A stretch of DNA of 37,442 nt from Rhizobium sp. Q54 (lineage in GTDB: Bacteria; Pseudomonadota; Alphaproteobacteria; Rhizobiales; Aestuariivirgaceae), in NCBI GenBank assembly GCA_945889445.1, contig CAMDBX010000035.1, positions 1 through 37,442 of the forward strand, read 5' to 3'. Positions 8,701 to 17,800 of this stretch are shown here, in pieces. The notes under the pieces were generated by a model. The model did no database searches. It had not been told where the DNA came from and saw nothing but the letters and a program-made list of their open reading frames with translations. Position 1 is the first letter of the stretch, and every line of letters starts with the position of its first letter. A program made the position numbers and the translations under genes.

Positions 8701-11700
8701 CGCTGCATCCCGACGTCAACAGACTCATCGGCGACTTTACCCGCAACGTGCTACTGTCAGTGCGGCCGGCAGAGGGTGCAAGCTTCTCCGAACATACACG
8801 CAACATCGCCACGCAACTTCTCGCGGACTGCGAGCATGGCGATTTCTCGGCGGTTAACGTGATGCGACTGCTCTCGCAGAAGCGGCGCCGGCCGGTCAGC
8901 ATGCCGATCGTGTTCACCTCGCTCCTTGGCTATGGCGGCGTCCTCAAGCGGCCGGTGCGAATCGACGCAATCGGCAACTATGTGCGTGGCGCAACCCGCA
9001 CCCCGCAGGTGTTGCTCGATGCCCAGGCGCTCGAGGCGTCAGATGGACTTCACATCTCGTGGGATGTCATGGAGGGCATGCTCGCCCCTGACCTGCTCAA
9101 CGACATGTTTCACGGCTTCACCCTATCTGTCGAGCAATTGGCGCGGGACAAGACGTCTTGGGAAGCGCCTGTCGCGAACCTGGCGTCTCCGCAATCCCTG
9201 CGGCATGCCAACTCCACGGCGGCGAGACTGCCACTTGAACCCATCTTCGCGGGCATCCTGCGCCAGGCTGCGCTGGAGCCTGGCCGCCTAGCGGTGGTGG
9301 CCGCGGATCGGCGCCTCACCTTCGGTGACCTCGCAGGCGAGGCACGTTGCCTCGCACAGCGACTCACTGAACATGGCACTCAGCTCGGAGACCTCGTCGC
9401 GGTGGTGGCCCCCAAGGGCTGGCGGCAGATCGTGGCCGTACTCGCGATCAGCATGAGCGGTGCCGCCTATGTGCCGGTGGAATTGCCGATGCCGGCGGAT
9501 CGCATCGCACAAGTGCTGACACGTGCCGGAACGAAACTCGCGCTCGTCCATGGAGCACCAGCAGGCACGGCGTGGCCCTGCCCCGTCGTCGACACCTGGG
9601 ACTTGGATACCAAGACGCCATTCGAACCCGTTTCGGTCGGCGCGACCGACCTAGCCTATGTCATTTACACCTCCGGTTCCACGGGCACGCCAAAGGGCGT
9701 GGCGCTCGAACATGGCGCAGTGTCGAACACTCTCCACAGCGTGAACAATGCCTTTGCCATAGGCCAGAACGACTGCGTACTGGGGGTTTCCTCCCTGGCC
9801 TTCGACTTGTCAGTCTGGGATGTATTCGGGATGCTCGGAGCCGGCGGCCGGCTGGTCCTGCCAGATCCGCAATCTCTCCGAGACCCAGACCACCTCGCCG
9901 ACCTTTGTCGCCGCGAGGCGGTTACGGTGTGGAACTCGACCCCCTCCTATTTGAAGCTGGTGGTCGAGGCACCCGGGATCGCATTGCCGCTCTCTCTCAG
10001 ACTGTTGATGCTCTCGGGCGACTGGATTCCACTGGAACTGGCACGCTTCCTGCGGCAACATCACCGTTCTGCGCGGCTGGTGAGCCTCGGCGGCGCAACC
10101 GAGGCTGCGATCTGGTCGATCTGGCACGAGGTTGAAGAGGTTGCGGAACATTGGCGCAGTGTTCCCTATGGCAAGGCCATGCCGAACCAGCGCTTCCACG
10201 TGCTCGACGAGTCCCTGAGCCCAACCGCCTTGGGCGAAGTCGGCCAATTGCATATCGCAGGCAGCGGTCTTGCGCGCGGCTACTGGCGTGATGAGACACA
10301 GACCGGAGCGAGTTTCATCCGCCACCCACTCACCGGCGAGCGGCTCTATCGCACGGGCGACTATGGCCGCGTACTGGACGACGGAAGCATCGAGTTTCTG
10401 GGCCGTCGCGACGCCCAGGTAAAGGTTGGTGGACACCGCATCGAATTGGGCGAGGTCGAGGCTGCGCTAGCAGAGTTGGCAGATGATCTCAAAGTGAGCG
10501 ACGGCATTGCCTTCACATTCACTGACGCATCTGGAAATCAGCGCCTCGGTCTTTGCTACCGCTCCGCCAACAGAACCGTAGAGGCAGATGTGCGGCGAGC
10601 GCTCTCTGCGCGGCTCCCGGGCTACATGACACCCTCAGCAATCATGCTGCTCGGTGAAATTCCCCTGACCGACAACGGCAAGGTCAACCGTAAGGCCCTT
10701 GCCGCTTTGGCGCGGCAGCAGTCTGGCGCACCATCTGTGTCCGAGAAACTCGGTGCGCTCCTTTCCGATGACCGCATGCTCAAGGATAGCCAAGAGAGGA
10801 GCGCCTTCGTCGCGGCTCACCACGGAAACCGCCGCGACCTCGGCATCGCACCTGCCCTGGAACTAACGATACATGAAGGTGTCGCAGCCACCGTCCGGCG
10901 CTCGACACGCAGCTTCGCCGCATCTACCCCAGTTGACGATGTCATAGCTGCCCTGCTGGCGCCTCTTCGCGAGATCGGAGCCACAGACGGTGCACACCGC
11001 GAGTATGCTTCGGCAGGTTCCAGCTATGCCGTGCAGGCTTATGTTATTCGAAGGTCAGATAATCCAGCGCACCATATGCTGTTCTACTACGACCCGGTGC
11101 AGCATCGGTTAGTCCAGACCGGTGAAGTGAGTCACGACATTGCCGATCTTCACGCACCGGCCAACCGGGCCATGGCGGCTTCAGCGCCGCTCACCATCCT
11201 GCTAGTCGGTGACCGACGCGCCATCGAGCCCCTCTATGGCAATCTGTCAGACGACATGATGCGGATCGAGGCTGGGGCCATGGCCCAGCTACTCTCCAAC
11301 TCAGCTACCAAGCTCGACCTCGGCCACTGTGCCGTCGGCTGGATGGATATTTCACCGCTGAGAGAGGCATTGAGGCTGTCGCAGGAGCATGTTTTCATCC
11401 ATGCCATGGTGGCCGGGGATGCTACCCGGAGTACCAAACCGAAAGTCGTACAGGCCGCGCAACAGCAGAAAGCAGAGACAAGCACAACGAAAGACACAGT
11501 GCGCGCGGCCTGGTCCAGCGTGCTAGGGCATGACAACTTTGCCGATGACGCCAGCTTCTTCGAAGTGGGCGGTGACTCGTTCATGGCCGTAACTCTGCAG
11601 GCAAAGCTCGCCGAAATCTTCACGCCGGCACCTTCGGTGACGGATCTCTTCCGGCACCCGACTGTTGTTGATCTTTCCAACCATCTTGAAGGCGGTGGCA

Positions 11701-11816
11701 CGCCGGCCGAGCCGAAACCTGCACCAAACGTCGGGACTTCGGCACCAAACCGCCGCAGCCGCCGGCTCGATGCACGACGCAGTCTCAACGGCAGCTCAGC
11801 CGGAGGAAGGGCATGA
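5760..11816 (+). CDS. Hybrid KS-ACP / NRPS protein with thiazole-forming module
   Basis: A 2018-residue multidomain enzyme: KS (about 15-435), post-KS linker ending in a PFIRDTYW motif, ACP (GLDSL, Ser654), heterocyclisation domain Cy (about 710-1145), adenylation domain A (about 1157-1645), FMN oxidase Ox (about 1655-1895) and PCP (GGDS, Ser1940). The start is ATG 5760, one base after the permease stop, with GGGGGA (5743-5748) inside the permease end. Cy-A-Ox-PCP is the known arrangement for building a thiazole from cysteine. The KS keeps its Cys179 but has lost the first catalytic His (see its own entry). No acyltransferase is present, so this belongs to a trans-AT pathway. The Arg/Ser-rich C-terminal tail shows no obvious docking helix. 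The next PKS gene overlaps the stop by 4 bp after a strong GGAGGAAGG (11802-11810), so tight co-translation is expected. Confidence 0.95.
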   Translation: MARQHLHSSLNQPPAKPIALVGMAGRFASAPNITAFQRAIQTGEGLLSPTPTGRFTWLLKPTGSMQPSVGGFLPDVASFDAEAFSIGKREALRMDPQLRLLLETTLEALQDAGLRPRTLRGSQTSVFLANTLNDWSNRLRSQPNVERLRLVDVVPSQLAARLSRNFDFRGCSEVISTACSGGLHAVHRACQALREGECDIALAMGVNVILSSESYIGMARAGMLARGDRSPVFRGNTSGFLRGEGAGVLVLMRADDAAAGRHDVKAFIRGSSSGHSGAGGTYNAADAEIQSQSVIRALRMAGIKPRDVAYVELQAAGNLAEESAEVAVIRQGFRAVAGDESDMPSRINAGCLKPITGHMEAASGIAQVAKVISVLGNGQAPPLRDLDERPQDLAELWPALVLAPYGERLSAAPGQCCALISGLGFGGNHSHLVVELPERRTRIAPKSTNGFAFFLSTRTGEGLTVLQQRLARFLHETPDLSAEDVAYTLLLGRDAGAERAVFVADNLDMLAGQLESGAPFVQGRAADMPFEFGGDEEDGCWLRSHLRSGNWQKLATRWCQGFNFSWDGVSDELPGRLVTLPPTPFIRDTYWLEDAATPSAAHSAPPTEERQSEIVLQPNTKNLYYRDLLTQVVGDGGRDHWHDDTTIAELGLDSLAAADLRARLAEFSSNAPPRLVEIVGAANLRALIALMPEPTDHVVASIYTADEAHRYDPFPATDIQLAYLIGRETVRDGGGFGCQIYWEFSRPRFDMDRLHEALRKLIARHDMLRAVFMPDTRQRILPANSDTVAPLKTVDWSHLGTNALEDERRKLGEQLLARNFDAAKFPLFEMAVSRGPEDDRLHFALDLLIADGPSLFHMLDELSRLYDDDASVEAPPVFQFRDYVLATQGENGAARAYWEGRLDNLPASPRLPFLPGKPGTANFCRFEKVLSPADWKDFQHHAAAHGLTMNAALIAAFAQGLSHWSVEPAFCVNVTLAARQPLHPDVNRLIGDFTRNVLLSVRPAEGASFSEHTRNIATQLLADCEHGDFSAVNVMRLLSQKRRRPVSMPIVFTSLLGYGGVLKRPVRIDAIGNYVRGATRTPQVLLDAQALEASDGLHISWDVMEGMLAPDLLNDMFHGFTLSVEQLARDKTSWEAPVANLASPQSLRHANSTAARLPLEPIFAGILRQAALEPGRLAVVAADRRLTFGDLAGEARCLAQRLTEHGTQLGDLVAVVAPKGWRQIVAVLAISMSGAAYVPVELPMPADRIAQVLTRAGTKLALVHGAPAGTAWPCPVVDTWDLDTKTPFEPVSVGATDLAYVIYTSGSTGTPKGVALEHGAVSNTLHSVNNAFAIGQNDCVLGVSSLAFDLSVWDVFGMLGAGGRLVLPDPQSLRDPDHLADLCRREAVTVWNSTPSYLKLVVEAPGIALPLSLRLLMLSGDWIPLELARFLRQHHRSARLVSLGGATEAAIWSIWHEVEEVAEHWRSVPYGKAMPNQRFHVLDESLSPTALGEVGQLHIAGSGLARGYWRDETQTGASFIRHPLTGERLYRTGDYGRVLDDGSIEFLGRRDAQVKVGGHRIELGEVEAALAELADDLKVSDGIAFTFTDASGNQRLGLCYRSANRTVEADVRRALSARLPGYMTPSAIMLLGEIPLTDNGKVNRKALAALARQQSGAPSVSEKLGALLSDDRMLKDSQERSAFVAAHHGNRRDLGIAPALELTIHEGVAATVRRSTRSFAASTPVDDVIAALLAPLREIGATDGAHREYASAGSSYAVQAYVIRRSDNPAHHMLFYYDPVQHRLVQTGEVSHDIADLHAPANRAMAASAPLTILLVGDRRAIEPLYGNLSDDMMRIEAGAMAQLLSNSATKLDLGHCAVGWMDISPLREALRLSQEHVFIHAMVAGDATRSTKPKVVQAAQQQKAETSTTKDTVRAAWSSVLGHDNFADDASFFEVGGDSFMAVTLQAKLAEIFTPAPSVTDLFRHPTVVDLSNHLEGGGTPAEPKPAPNVGTSAPNRRSRRLDARRSLNGSSAGGRA
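5802..7560 (+). other. Domain: non-elongating KS (KS0) with trans-AT-type linker
   Basis: The thiolase fold is recognisable (VGMAGRF at the start, STACSGG around Cys179, GFGG-NHSHLVVE near the end). The motif that is normally HGTGT reads QAAGN (residues 314-318), so the first catalytic His is Gln314; the second His (TGHMEAASG, His358) is retained. The usual PxGDP after the motif is also lost. By analogy with KS0 domains of trans-AT assembly lines it should accept and pass on an acyl chain but not condense. The region after it is the short post-KS linker, not an AT. Confidence 0.85.
7885..9195 (+). other. Domain: heterocyclisation (Cy) domain
   Basis: The condensation-superfamily core HHxxxDG is replaced by D846-LLIA-D851-GP-S854, the DxxxxDxxS signature of Cy domains that condense Cys/Ser/Thr and dehydrate to an azoline. 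Supporting Cy motifs are FPATDIQLAYLIGR (near 714), GDFTRNVLL, PIVFTSLLG and TPQVLLDAQ, all in family order. Upstream partner is the ACP with Ser654. Confidence 0.93.
9230..10710 (+). other. Domain: adenylation, predicted cysteine-specific
   Basis: A3 is YTSGSTGTPKG (from residue 1303) and A10 is NGKVNRKAL (from 1639). By-eye alignment of the substrate pocket gives D1349, L1350, W1353, N1392, M1417, S1419, L1443, I1451 and W1452. This fits the cysteine pattern D-L-Y-N-L/M-S-L/M-I-W except Tyr to Trp at the third position. The stretches FDLSVWDVFG, LSGDWIPL and GGATEAAIWS are typical of Cys-activating domains next to Cy domains. Cysteine is therefore the best prediction, with Ser or Thr less likely. 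Confidence 0.8.
10725..11445 (+). other. Domain: FMN-dependent azoline oxidase (Ox, nitroreductase/SagB-like)
   Basis: After A10 and before the PCP lies about 240 residues of a nitroreductase-fold oxidase. Recognisable blocks are REYASAGSSYAVQAYVI (from 1747), FYYDPVQHRLV, a central DRRAIEPLYG, IEAGAMAQLL (from E1837) and LGHCAVGWMD. These closely match the thiazoline oxidases of the epothilone and myxothiazol type. It should oxidise the thiazoline to a thiazole. Its place between A10 and PCP differs from insertion inside A (EpoB) and from a position after the PCP. Confidence 0.88.
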
Positions 11817-14800
11817 GTAACGCCCGTGATCTCGAGGGCCTGGTGGCGATCATCGGCATCGGATGCCGACTTCCCGGCGTCGACGGACCTGACGCATTCT
11901 TCTCGGCACTCGCTGAAGGGCGGGATTTGGTGACTCGCGGAGGGGCATCGGGCGACGGCCAAGTCGCGGCCTTCGGCCGTATCGATGGCATTGAGGACTT
12001 CGACGCGGATTTCTTCCGCTTCATTCCGCGCCATGCTGAGCTTCTGGCCCCCGAGCAACGTCTTCTGCTCGAATGCGGCTGGTGGGCCTTGGAGGACGCG
12101 GGCTATGCTCCGGGCGAGGTCGATGCCAGCGTCGGCGTCTATGTCGCCGCCGCCAAGCCCAGCTACTGCCAGGGCCCGCTCCGACACGCTGGCGAGTGGC
12201 TGGTGGCAGACAGCGCGCTGGGTCAAGACTATGCCGCCACACGGCTCAGCTACAAACTCAACCTCAGGGGCCCGAGCCTCAGCATCCAAACCGCCTCCTC
12301 AGCCTCGCTAGTCGCCATTAACATGGCGTGCGAATCGCTCCTGTCCGGGCAATGCGACATGGCGTTGGCCGGTGGCGCATCGGTGAGCCTGCCGCAGGAC
12401 AGCTACCGCTACGATCCCTCACTCATGCTGGCGAAAGACGGTTTCTGCAGACCATTCGATGCCGCCGCCTCGGGTGCGGTGCCAGGCAATGGCGCCGCAC
12501 TGGTTCTGCTCAAGCCGCTTGAGGCTGCCCTGCGCGACGGCGACAGTATCACCGCGGTGATCTGTGCCGGTGCGGTCAACAACGATGGGGCCCACAAGGT
12601 CGACTTCTATGCGCCGGCGCAGGAGGGGCAGGAACGGGTCATTCGCGAAGCCCTCGCCATGGCGGGGCTGTCCCCCTCCGACATCGGATATATCGAAGCG
12701 CATGGCACCGGCACGCCGCTTGGCGACCCCATCGAACTGGCTGCGCTCGCCCGCGTCTTCTCTCACGAGACCGTGGGCGACGGTACCGTAGCCATTGGAT
12801 CGGTGAAGAGCAGCATCGGCCACTTGCACACAGCGGCGGGCGTGACGGGCCTGGTCAAGGCGGCATTGATGCTGCGCGAGAAGACCCTCTGCCCATCGCT
12901 GCACTACGCAGCACCCAATCCCCATAGCGTACTGGCGGACCGATCGGCGTTTCGCGTCATCACCTCGACCGCACCATGGCCTGAGCCGCCATTGGGCGCG
13001 CCGCGCCGCGCCGGCGTCAGTTCCTTCGGCATCGGCGGAACCAATGCCCACGTCATCCTCGAGGAGCCGCCGTACTTCACAGCCCGTAACATTACTCCAG
13101 GCTGGCATATTGTGCCGATCTCGGCCCGCACAGCAAAAGGCCTCGAGCAGGCACGCCATCGCCTCGCCGCATGGCTCGAGGCGCACCCCGCCGTTGAAGT
13201 CGCTGATATTGCCTTCACATTGCAACGGGGACGGGTTCACTTCGCCCACCGCCACGCGCTGGTCGTGGCTGATATCGCCGACCTCTCGGCGGCCCTGCGC
13301 GGCACGCCCATCTCCGGGGTACCGACTGATCTGGCAGACATGGCGCAAGCCTTCGAGAGAGGTGACTCGGTCCGCTTTCCGACGATCCCCGGGGCACGGC
13401 GCATCCGACTTCCCGTCACCGTCTTCGATCGCAGGCGCTTCTGGATCGAACAACAGACAGTCGATGCGACACCACGGCTCTTGCGCGGGCCAGTTGCCGA
13501 CAAATCAGCTGGCTCAATGCTCGCTGAAGTGCAGAAGGTGATAGCCAGCCAGCTAGGTCGAGGTATCGACAGCATAGATCCGGCGGGGAATTTCGCCGAG
13601 CTTGGAATTGAATCCGTTCTGGCGCCTCTGCTCGCCGCAGCGTTGTCGGAAACCACCGGCCGCGAGGTACGACCCTTCGACTTCTATGACTACCCAACGC
13701 CGATGCGGCTAGCAGAAGAGTTGCAACTGCGTGAAGCGTCGGTCGTGTCATCCGTGACGACTTCGGCCCATGCCGTGCCCGAGGCCATCGCCATAATCGG
13801 CATGGCCGGGCGCTTCCCGGGGGCTGAAAACCTCGACCAGTTCTGGGAGGTGATCCGCGGCAACCGCGTCACCACCGGGTTGCTGCCCGCCGGCTTGTGG
13901 CCAGGCTCCGAAACGGCACATGGTGGGCTGATTCCAGGCTATCAGGATTTCGACGCCAGCTTCTTCCGCGTCTCGCCGCGCGAGGCACGACTGATCGATC
14001 CGCAGCAGCGGGTCTTCCTCGAGGAATGCTGGAAGGCACTTGACGATGCTGGCCTCCATGCTGACGGCGTCGCCGGCCGCAGGATCGGCGTCTATGCCGG
14101 CGCCCAAGCCAGCGACTATCCGGTGGAAGGCGGCGAGAGCCACAGCACCATTGGCACCTCACTCGCCGTACTGGCGGCACGCGTGGCCTATGCACTCGAT
14201 CTCAAGGGCCCGGCGCTGACGGTCGATACAGCCTGCTCCTCGGCCCTCACTGCCGTACATCTTGCGGTCCAGGCGCTGCGTGCCGGCGAATGCGAGGCTG
14301 CGCTGGCCGGTGGCGTCTCGATTTCGGTACCGTATCCGCGCGGCCATGGTTTCTTCGGCGACGCAGGCCTGCTTTCGCCGCACGGCAGCTGCCGACCGTT
14401 CTGCGAGAATGCTGACGGTATCGTACCCAGTGACGGCGTGGGCGTCGTCGTGCTGAAGCGGCTTGGCGATGCCATGCGCGACGGCGACAGGATTTCTGGC
14501 ATCATCCGCGCCTCAGGCATGAACCAAGACGGGCAGACCAACGGCATCACCGCGCCCAACGGTCCGGCACAGAGGGATCTCATACGCTCGCTCCATCACG
14601 ACTTCGCTATCGACCCTGCGCGAATTGCCTTCGTGGAGTGCCACGGGACAGGCACCAAGCTGGGAGATCCGATCGAACTGGAGGCACTGTCGGCGAGTCT
14701 CGGTCATCAGGACTGCGCCATCGGCTCTGTGAAGGCTAACATCGGACACACGCTGCCGGCGGCGGGCATCGCGGGGCTGCTGAAACTTCTGCTCGCCATG

Positions 14801-17800
14801 GAGGCCCGGACCCTGCCGCCCGATATCTCTGCCGGCAACGGGCACGGACCCTTCCGACGCCTCGCGCGGCCACAGCCGTGGCCGGATGATAGGCCGCTCG
14901 CAGCAGTCTCCGCTTTCGGATTCGGCGGCACCAATGCCCATGTCATCCTGGAAGCACCGCGTCAGCCACCCTCTGCAGAAAGCTCTGGAACACCGCTGCC
15001 CTTTGTCCTGACCGCGCCCGACGCCTCCGCACTGAAGCAGCGGGCATCCGATCTGCTCAACTGGATCCTCGCGGGAGGCGTGTCGGCAGGCCTTCAGGAA
15101 CTGTCCTGGACGCTGTCGCGCCGCGCGCCCTTCGCGTGTCGAGCCGCCTTTGTGGCCAGAGACCGGGAAGGCCTGCTGGCCGGACTGGAGGCTATCGCCG
15201 ACGGGCGCACTGTCGCTCCGTCCGGGCCCCTTCCCGAAGTACGACGCTCCAATCTGCTGCGGCTGCCACCGCACCGCTTCCAGCAGCAGCGCTTCTGGCT
15301 CACGCTCGAGGCGGCGCCCGTTGCTGCACAGCTGCCGGAACCCTCTGGCCCGATCGAAGAGATCCGCCGCTTGACGGCCGAACTCCTCATGCTTGAACCC
15401 CAAGACGTAACGTCTGACTCAGGCTTTGCTGCACTTGGGCTCGACTCCATCCTTGCGGCCGAACTCGCACAGCGCATCAACGCCAGCCTGGGCACTCGCA
15501 TCAAGGCCATCGATTTCTACAACAATCCTACACCCAAACGGCTCTGCGACTGCATCGCCGCTCCTGTCCGGCCGGTCGCCAGCGCAACACCCGCGGCCCC
15601 ACCAGACATGGCAAGCGCTTCAGCGGTGGTCGCCGCCGCAGCCCATGGCCCAGCGACGGTCACCGCCCTCCCCCCGGATCACGATATCAGGGGTGCGGTC
15701 ATTTCGGCGCTGGCCTCGGCCCTCTACGTCGAGCCAGAGCAGATCACAGGCAGCGCCGGCTTTGCCGACCTGGGCCTCGATTCGATTCTTGCCGTCGAGG
15801 TGGCCAAGACGCTCGCCACCTCACTTTCCATTCCCACGCGCGCCATGGACTTCTACGAAGCGGGTACGCTCGACCGTTTGGCCGCACTTCTCTCATCCAG
15901 ACAACCCGCCTCGGCATCCGCGGCACCAGCCGAGCCGCCAGCCATCATCGCCTCACCGAGTGAAAGCGCAACGGCGGAATCGACAGGCCTAGGTGACAGC
16001 GATGCAATCGCCATCATCGGGATCGCGGGGCGCTTCCCGGGAGCCGCCGACATTCAGGCCTTCTGGGAGGTGCTCAGCACGGGCCGCGACTGCGTGACCG
16101 AAATCCCGACCGAGCGCTGGGCGCTTGAGGATTTCTTCGACCCGCAGAAGGGCAACGGTAGCCGCAGCTATTCGCGCTGGGGCGGCTTCATAGACGGCGT
16201 TGACCGCTTCGACCCTCTGCACTTCCGGATATCTCCCCGGGAGGCGGAACTGATGGATCCGCAGGAACGGCTATTCCTCACCAGCGTGCAAGCTGCACTC
16301 GACGACGCGGCGTGTCTGCCGCAGGCATTGGGCGGCGGCAAGGTCGGGGTCTTCGCCGGCGTGATGTACGGCGAATGGCAACTCCTCGCGGCGGATGCAT
16401 CGACACCCGACAGCTTCATCGCCGCGCATGCGCCCTACTGGTCGATTGCCAATCGTGTCAGCTATTGCTTCGGCTGGACAGGACCGTCCATGGCCCTGGA
16501 CTCGGCCTGCTCCTCGGCACTTACCGCGCTTCACCTCGCCTGCGAGAGCCTGCGCCGCGGCGAATGTGACGCCGCTGTGGCAGGCGGCGTCAACCTCAGC
16601 CTCCATCCGCGCAAGTACCTCGGTCTCTCAGCAGGCCGCTTCGCCGCAAGCGATGGACGTTGCCGGAGCTTCGGCGCTGGCGGCGACGGCTACGTGCCGG
16701 GCGAAGGCGTGGGGACGGTGGTTCTCAAACGACTCGCGGATGCTCTTGCCGATGGGGATCACATCCACGGCGTCGTCCGCGGCAGCGCCATCAACCATGG
16801 CGGCACCGCCAGCGGCTATTCCGTTCCGCAGAGCGAGGCCCAAGCTCAGGTTATCCGCACGGCCCTGCGCAGAGCCGGCATAGATGCGAGTGGAATAGGT
16901 TATGTCGAGGCCCACGGGACCGGAACCTCACTCGGCGACCCGATCGAACTCGAAGGCCTCAAGCGGGCATTCGGTGCCGGTGCGCAGGGTATCGCTCTCG
17001 GATCCGTCAAGTCCAACATCGGCCATCTCGAGGCCGCGGCAGGCGTCGCCGCGCTGGCGAAGGTCCTGCTGCAGATGCAGCACCGGAAGCTGGCACCGAG
17101 CCTCCATGCAGATCCGCCCAATCCTGTGCTCGAGATCGATGGCAGCGGTTTCGCGGTTGTGCGCAAGCTCGCAGACTGGCCGCGGCGGAACAATTCACCT
17201 TTGCGGGCAGGTATCAGTTCCTTCGGTGCCGGAGGGTCGAACGCGCATGTGATCATCGAGGAGGCGCCAGCGCAATCGGAGCGGACGGCAGCTCCCGTCG
17301 GACCATGGTGCATCCCGCTGTCGGCACCCAGCCAGGATCAGCTGGCGCGGTTTGCGGGTGATCTGGCCAATTTCATCCGCCGCGTGCTCGAGTCACCGTG
17401 GCTCGTGCCCGATGTTGCGCACACCCTCTCGCAGGGCCGCACGGTTCATGCTGTCCGTCACGCAATCATGGCGCAAACCAAGACCGACATGCTTGCCGCA
17501 CTCGAAGGCCTCGCTGCCGGTAGCAACCTACCGCCGACCGTCCCGCCGCTGCCACACGTGACGGCCTGGCTCGGGGGTGGTGCGGTGCCGCTGCCGCCGG
17601 TCCCCGGCGCACGTCGCATCGCCCTGCCGCCGCTCCCACTCAACGAGGAGCGCTACTGGCTGCCGCAACCGCCCAAGCCACCCAGCGCGCCTAGGCCGCT
17701 CCGCCAGGCGCGCGAAAGCGTCGCAGAGAAAACTGTTCTTTCCCTCGAGACCACATTGTCATGGTCCCTATCGGATCCCGTTCTCTCCGACCATCGCGTG

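Noticed and set aside
11234-12289. 351-codon minus-strand open frame across the NRPS/PKS junction
   Set aside because: It is antisense to the Ox-PCP and KS coding regions, and its sequence shows no family motif.
13070-13480. Possible AT domain after the first KS of the giant PKS
   Set aside because: The region is the short post-KS linker with an RRFW-type end and no GHSxG; all KS domains here have the same kind of linker.
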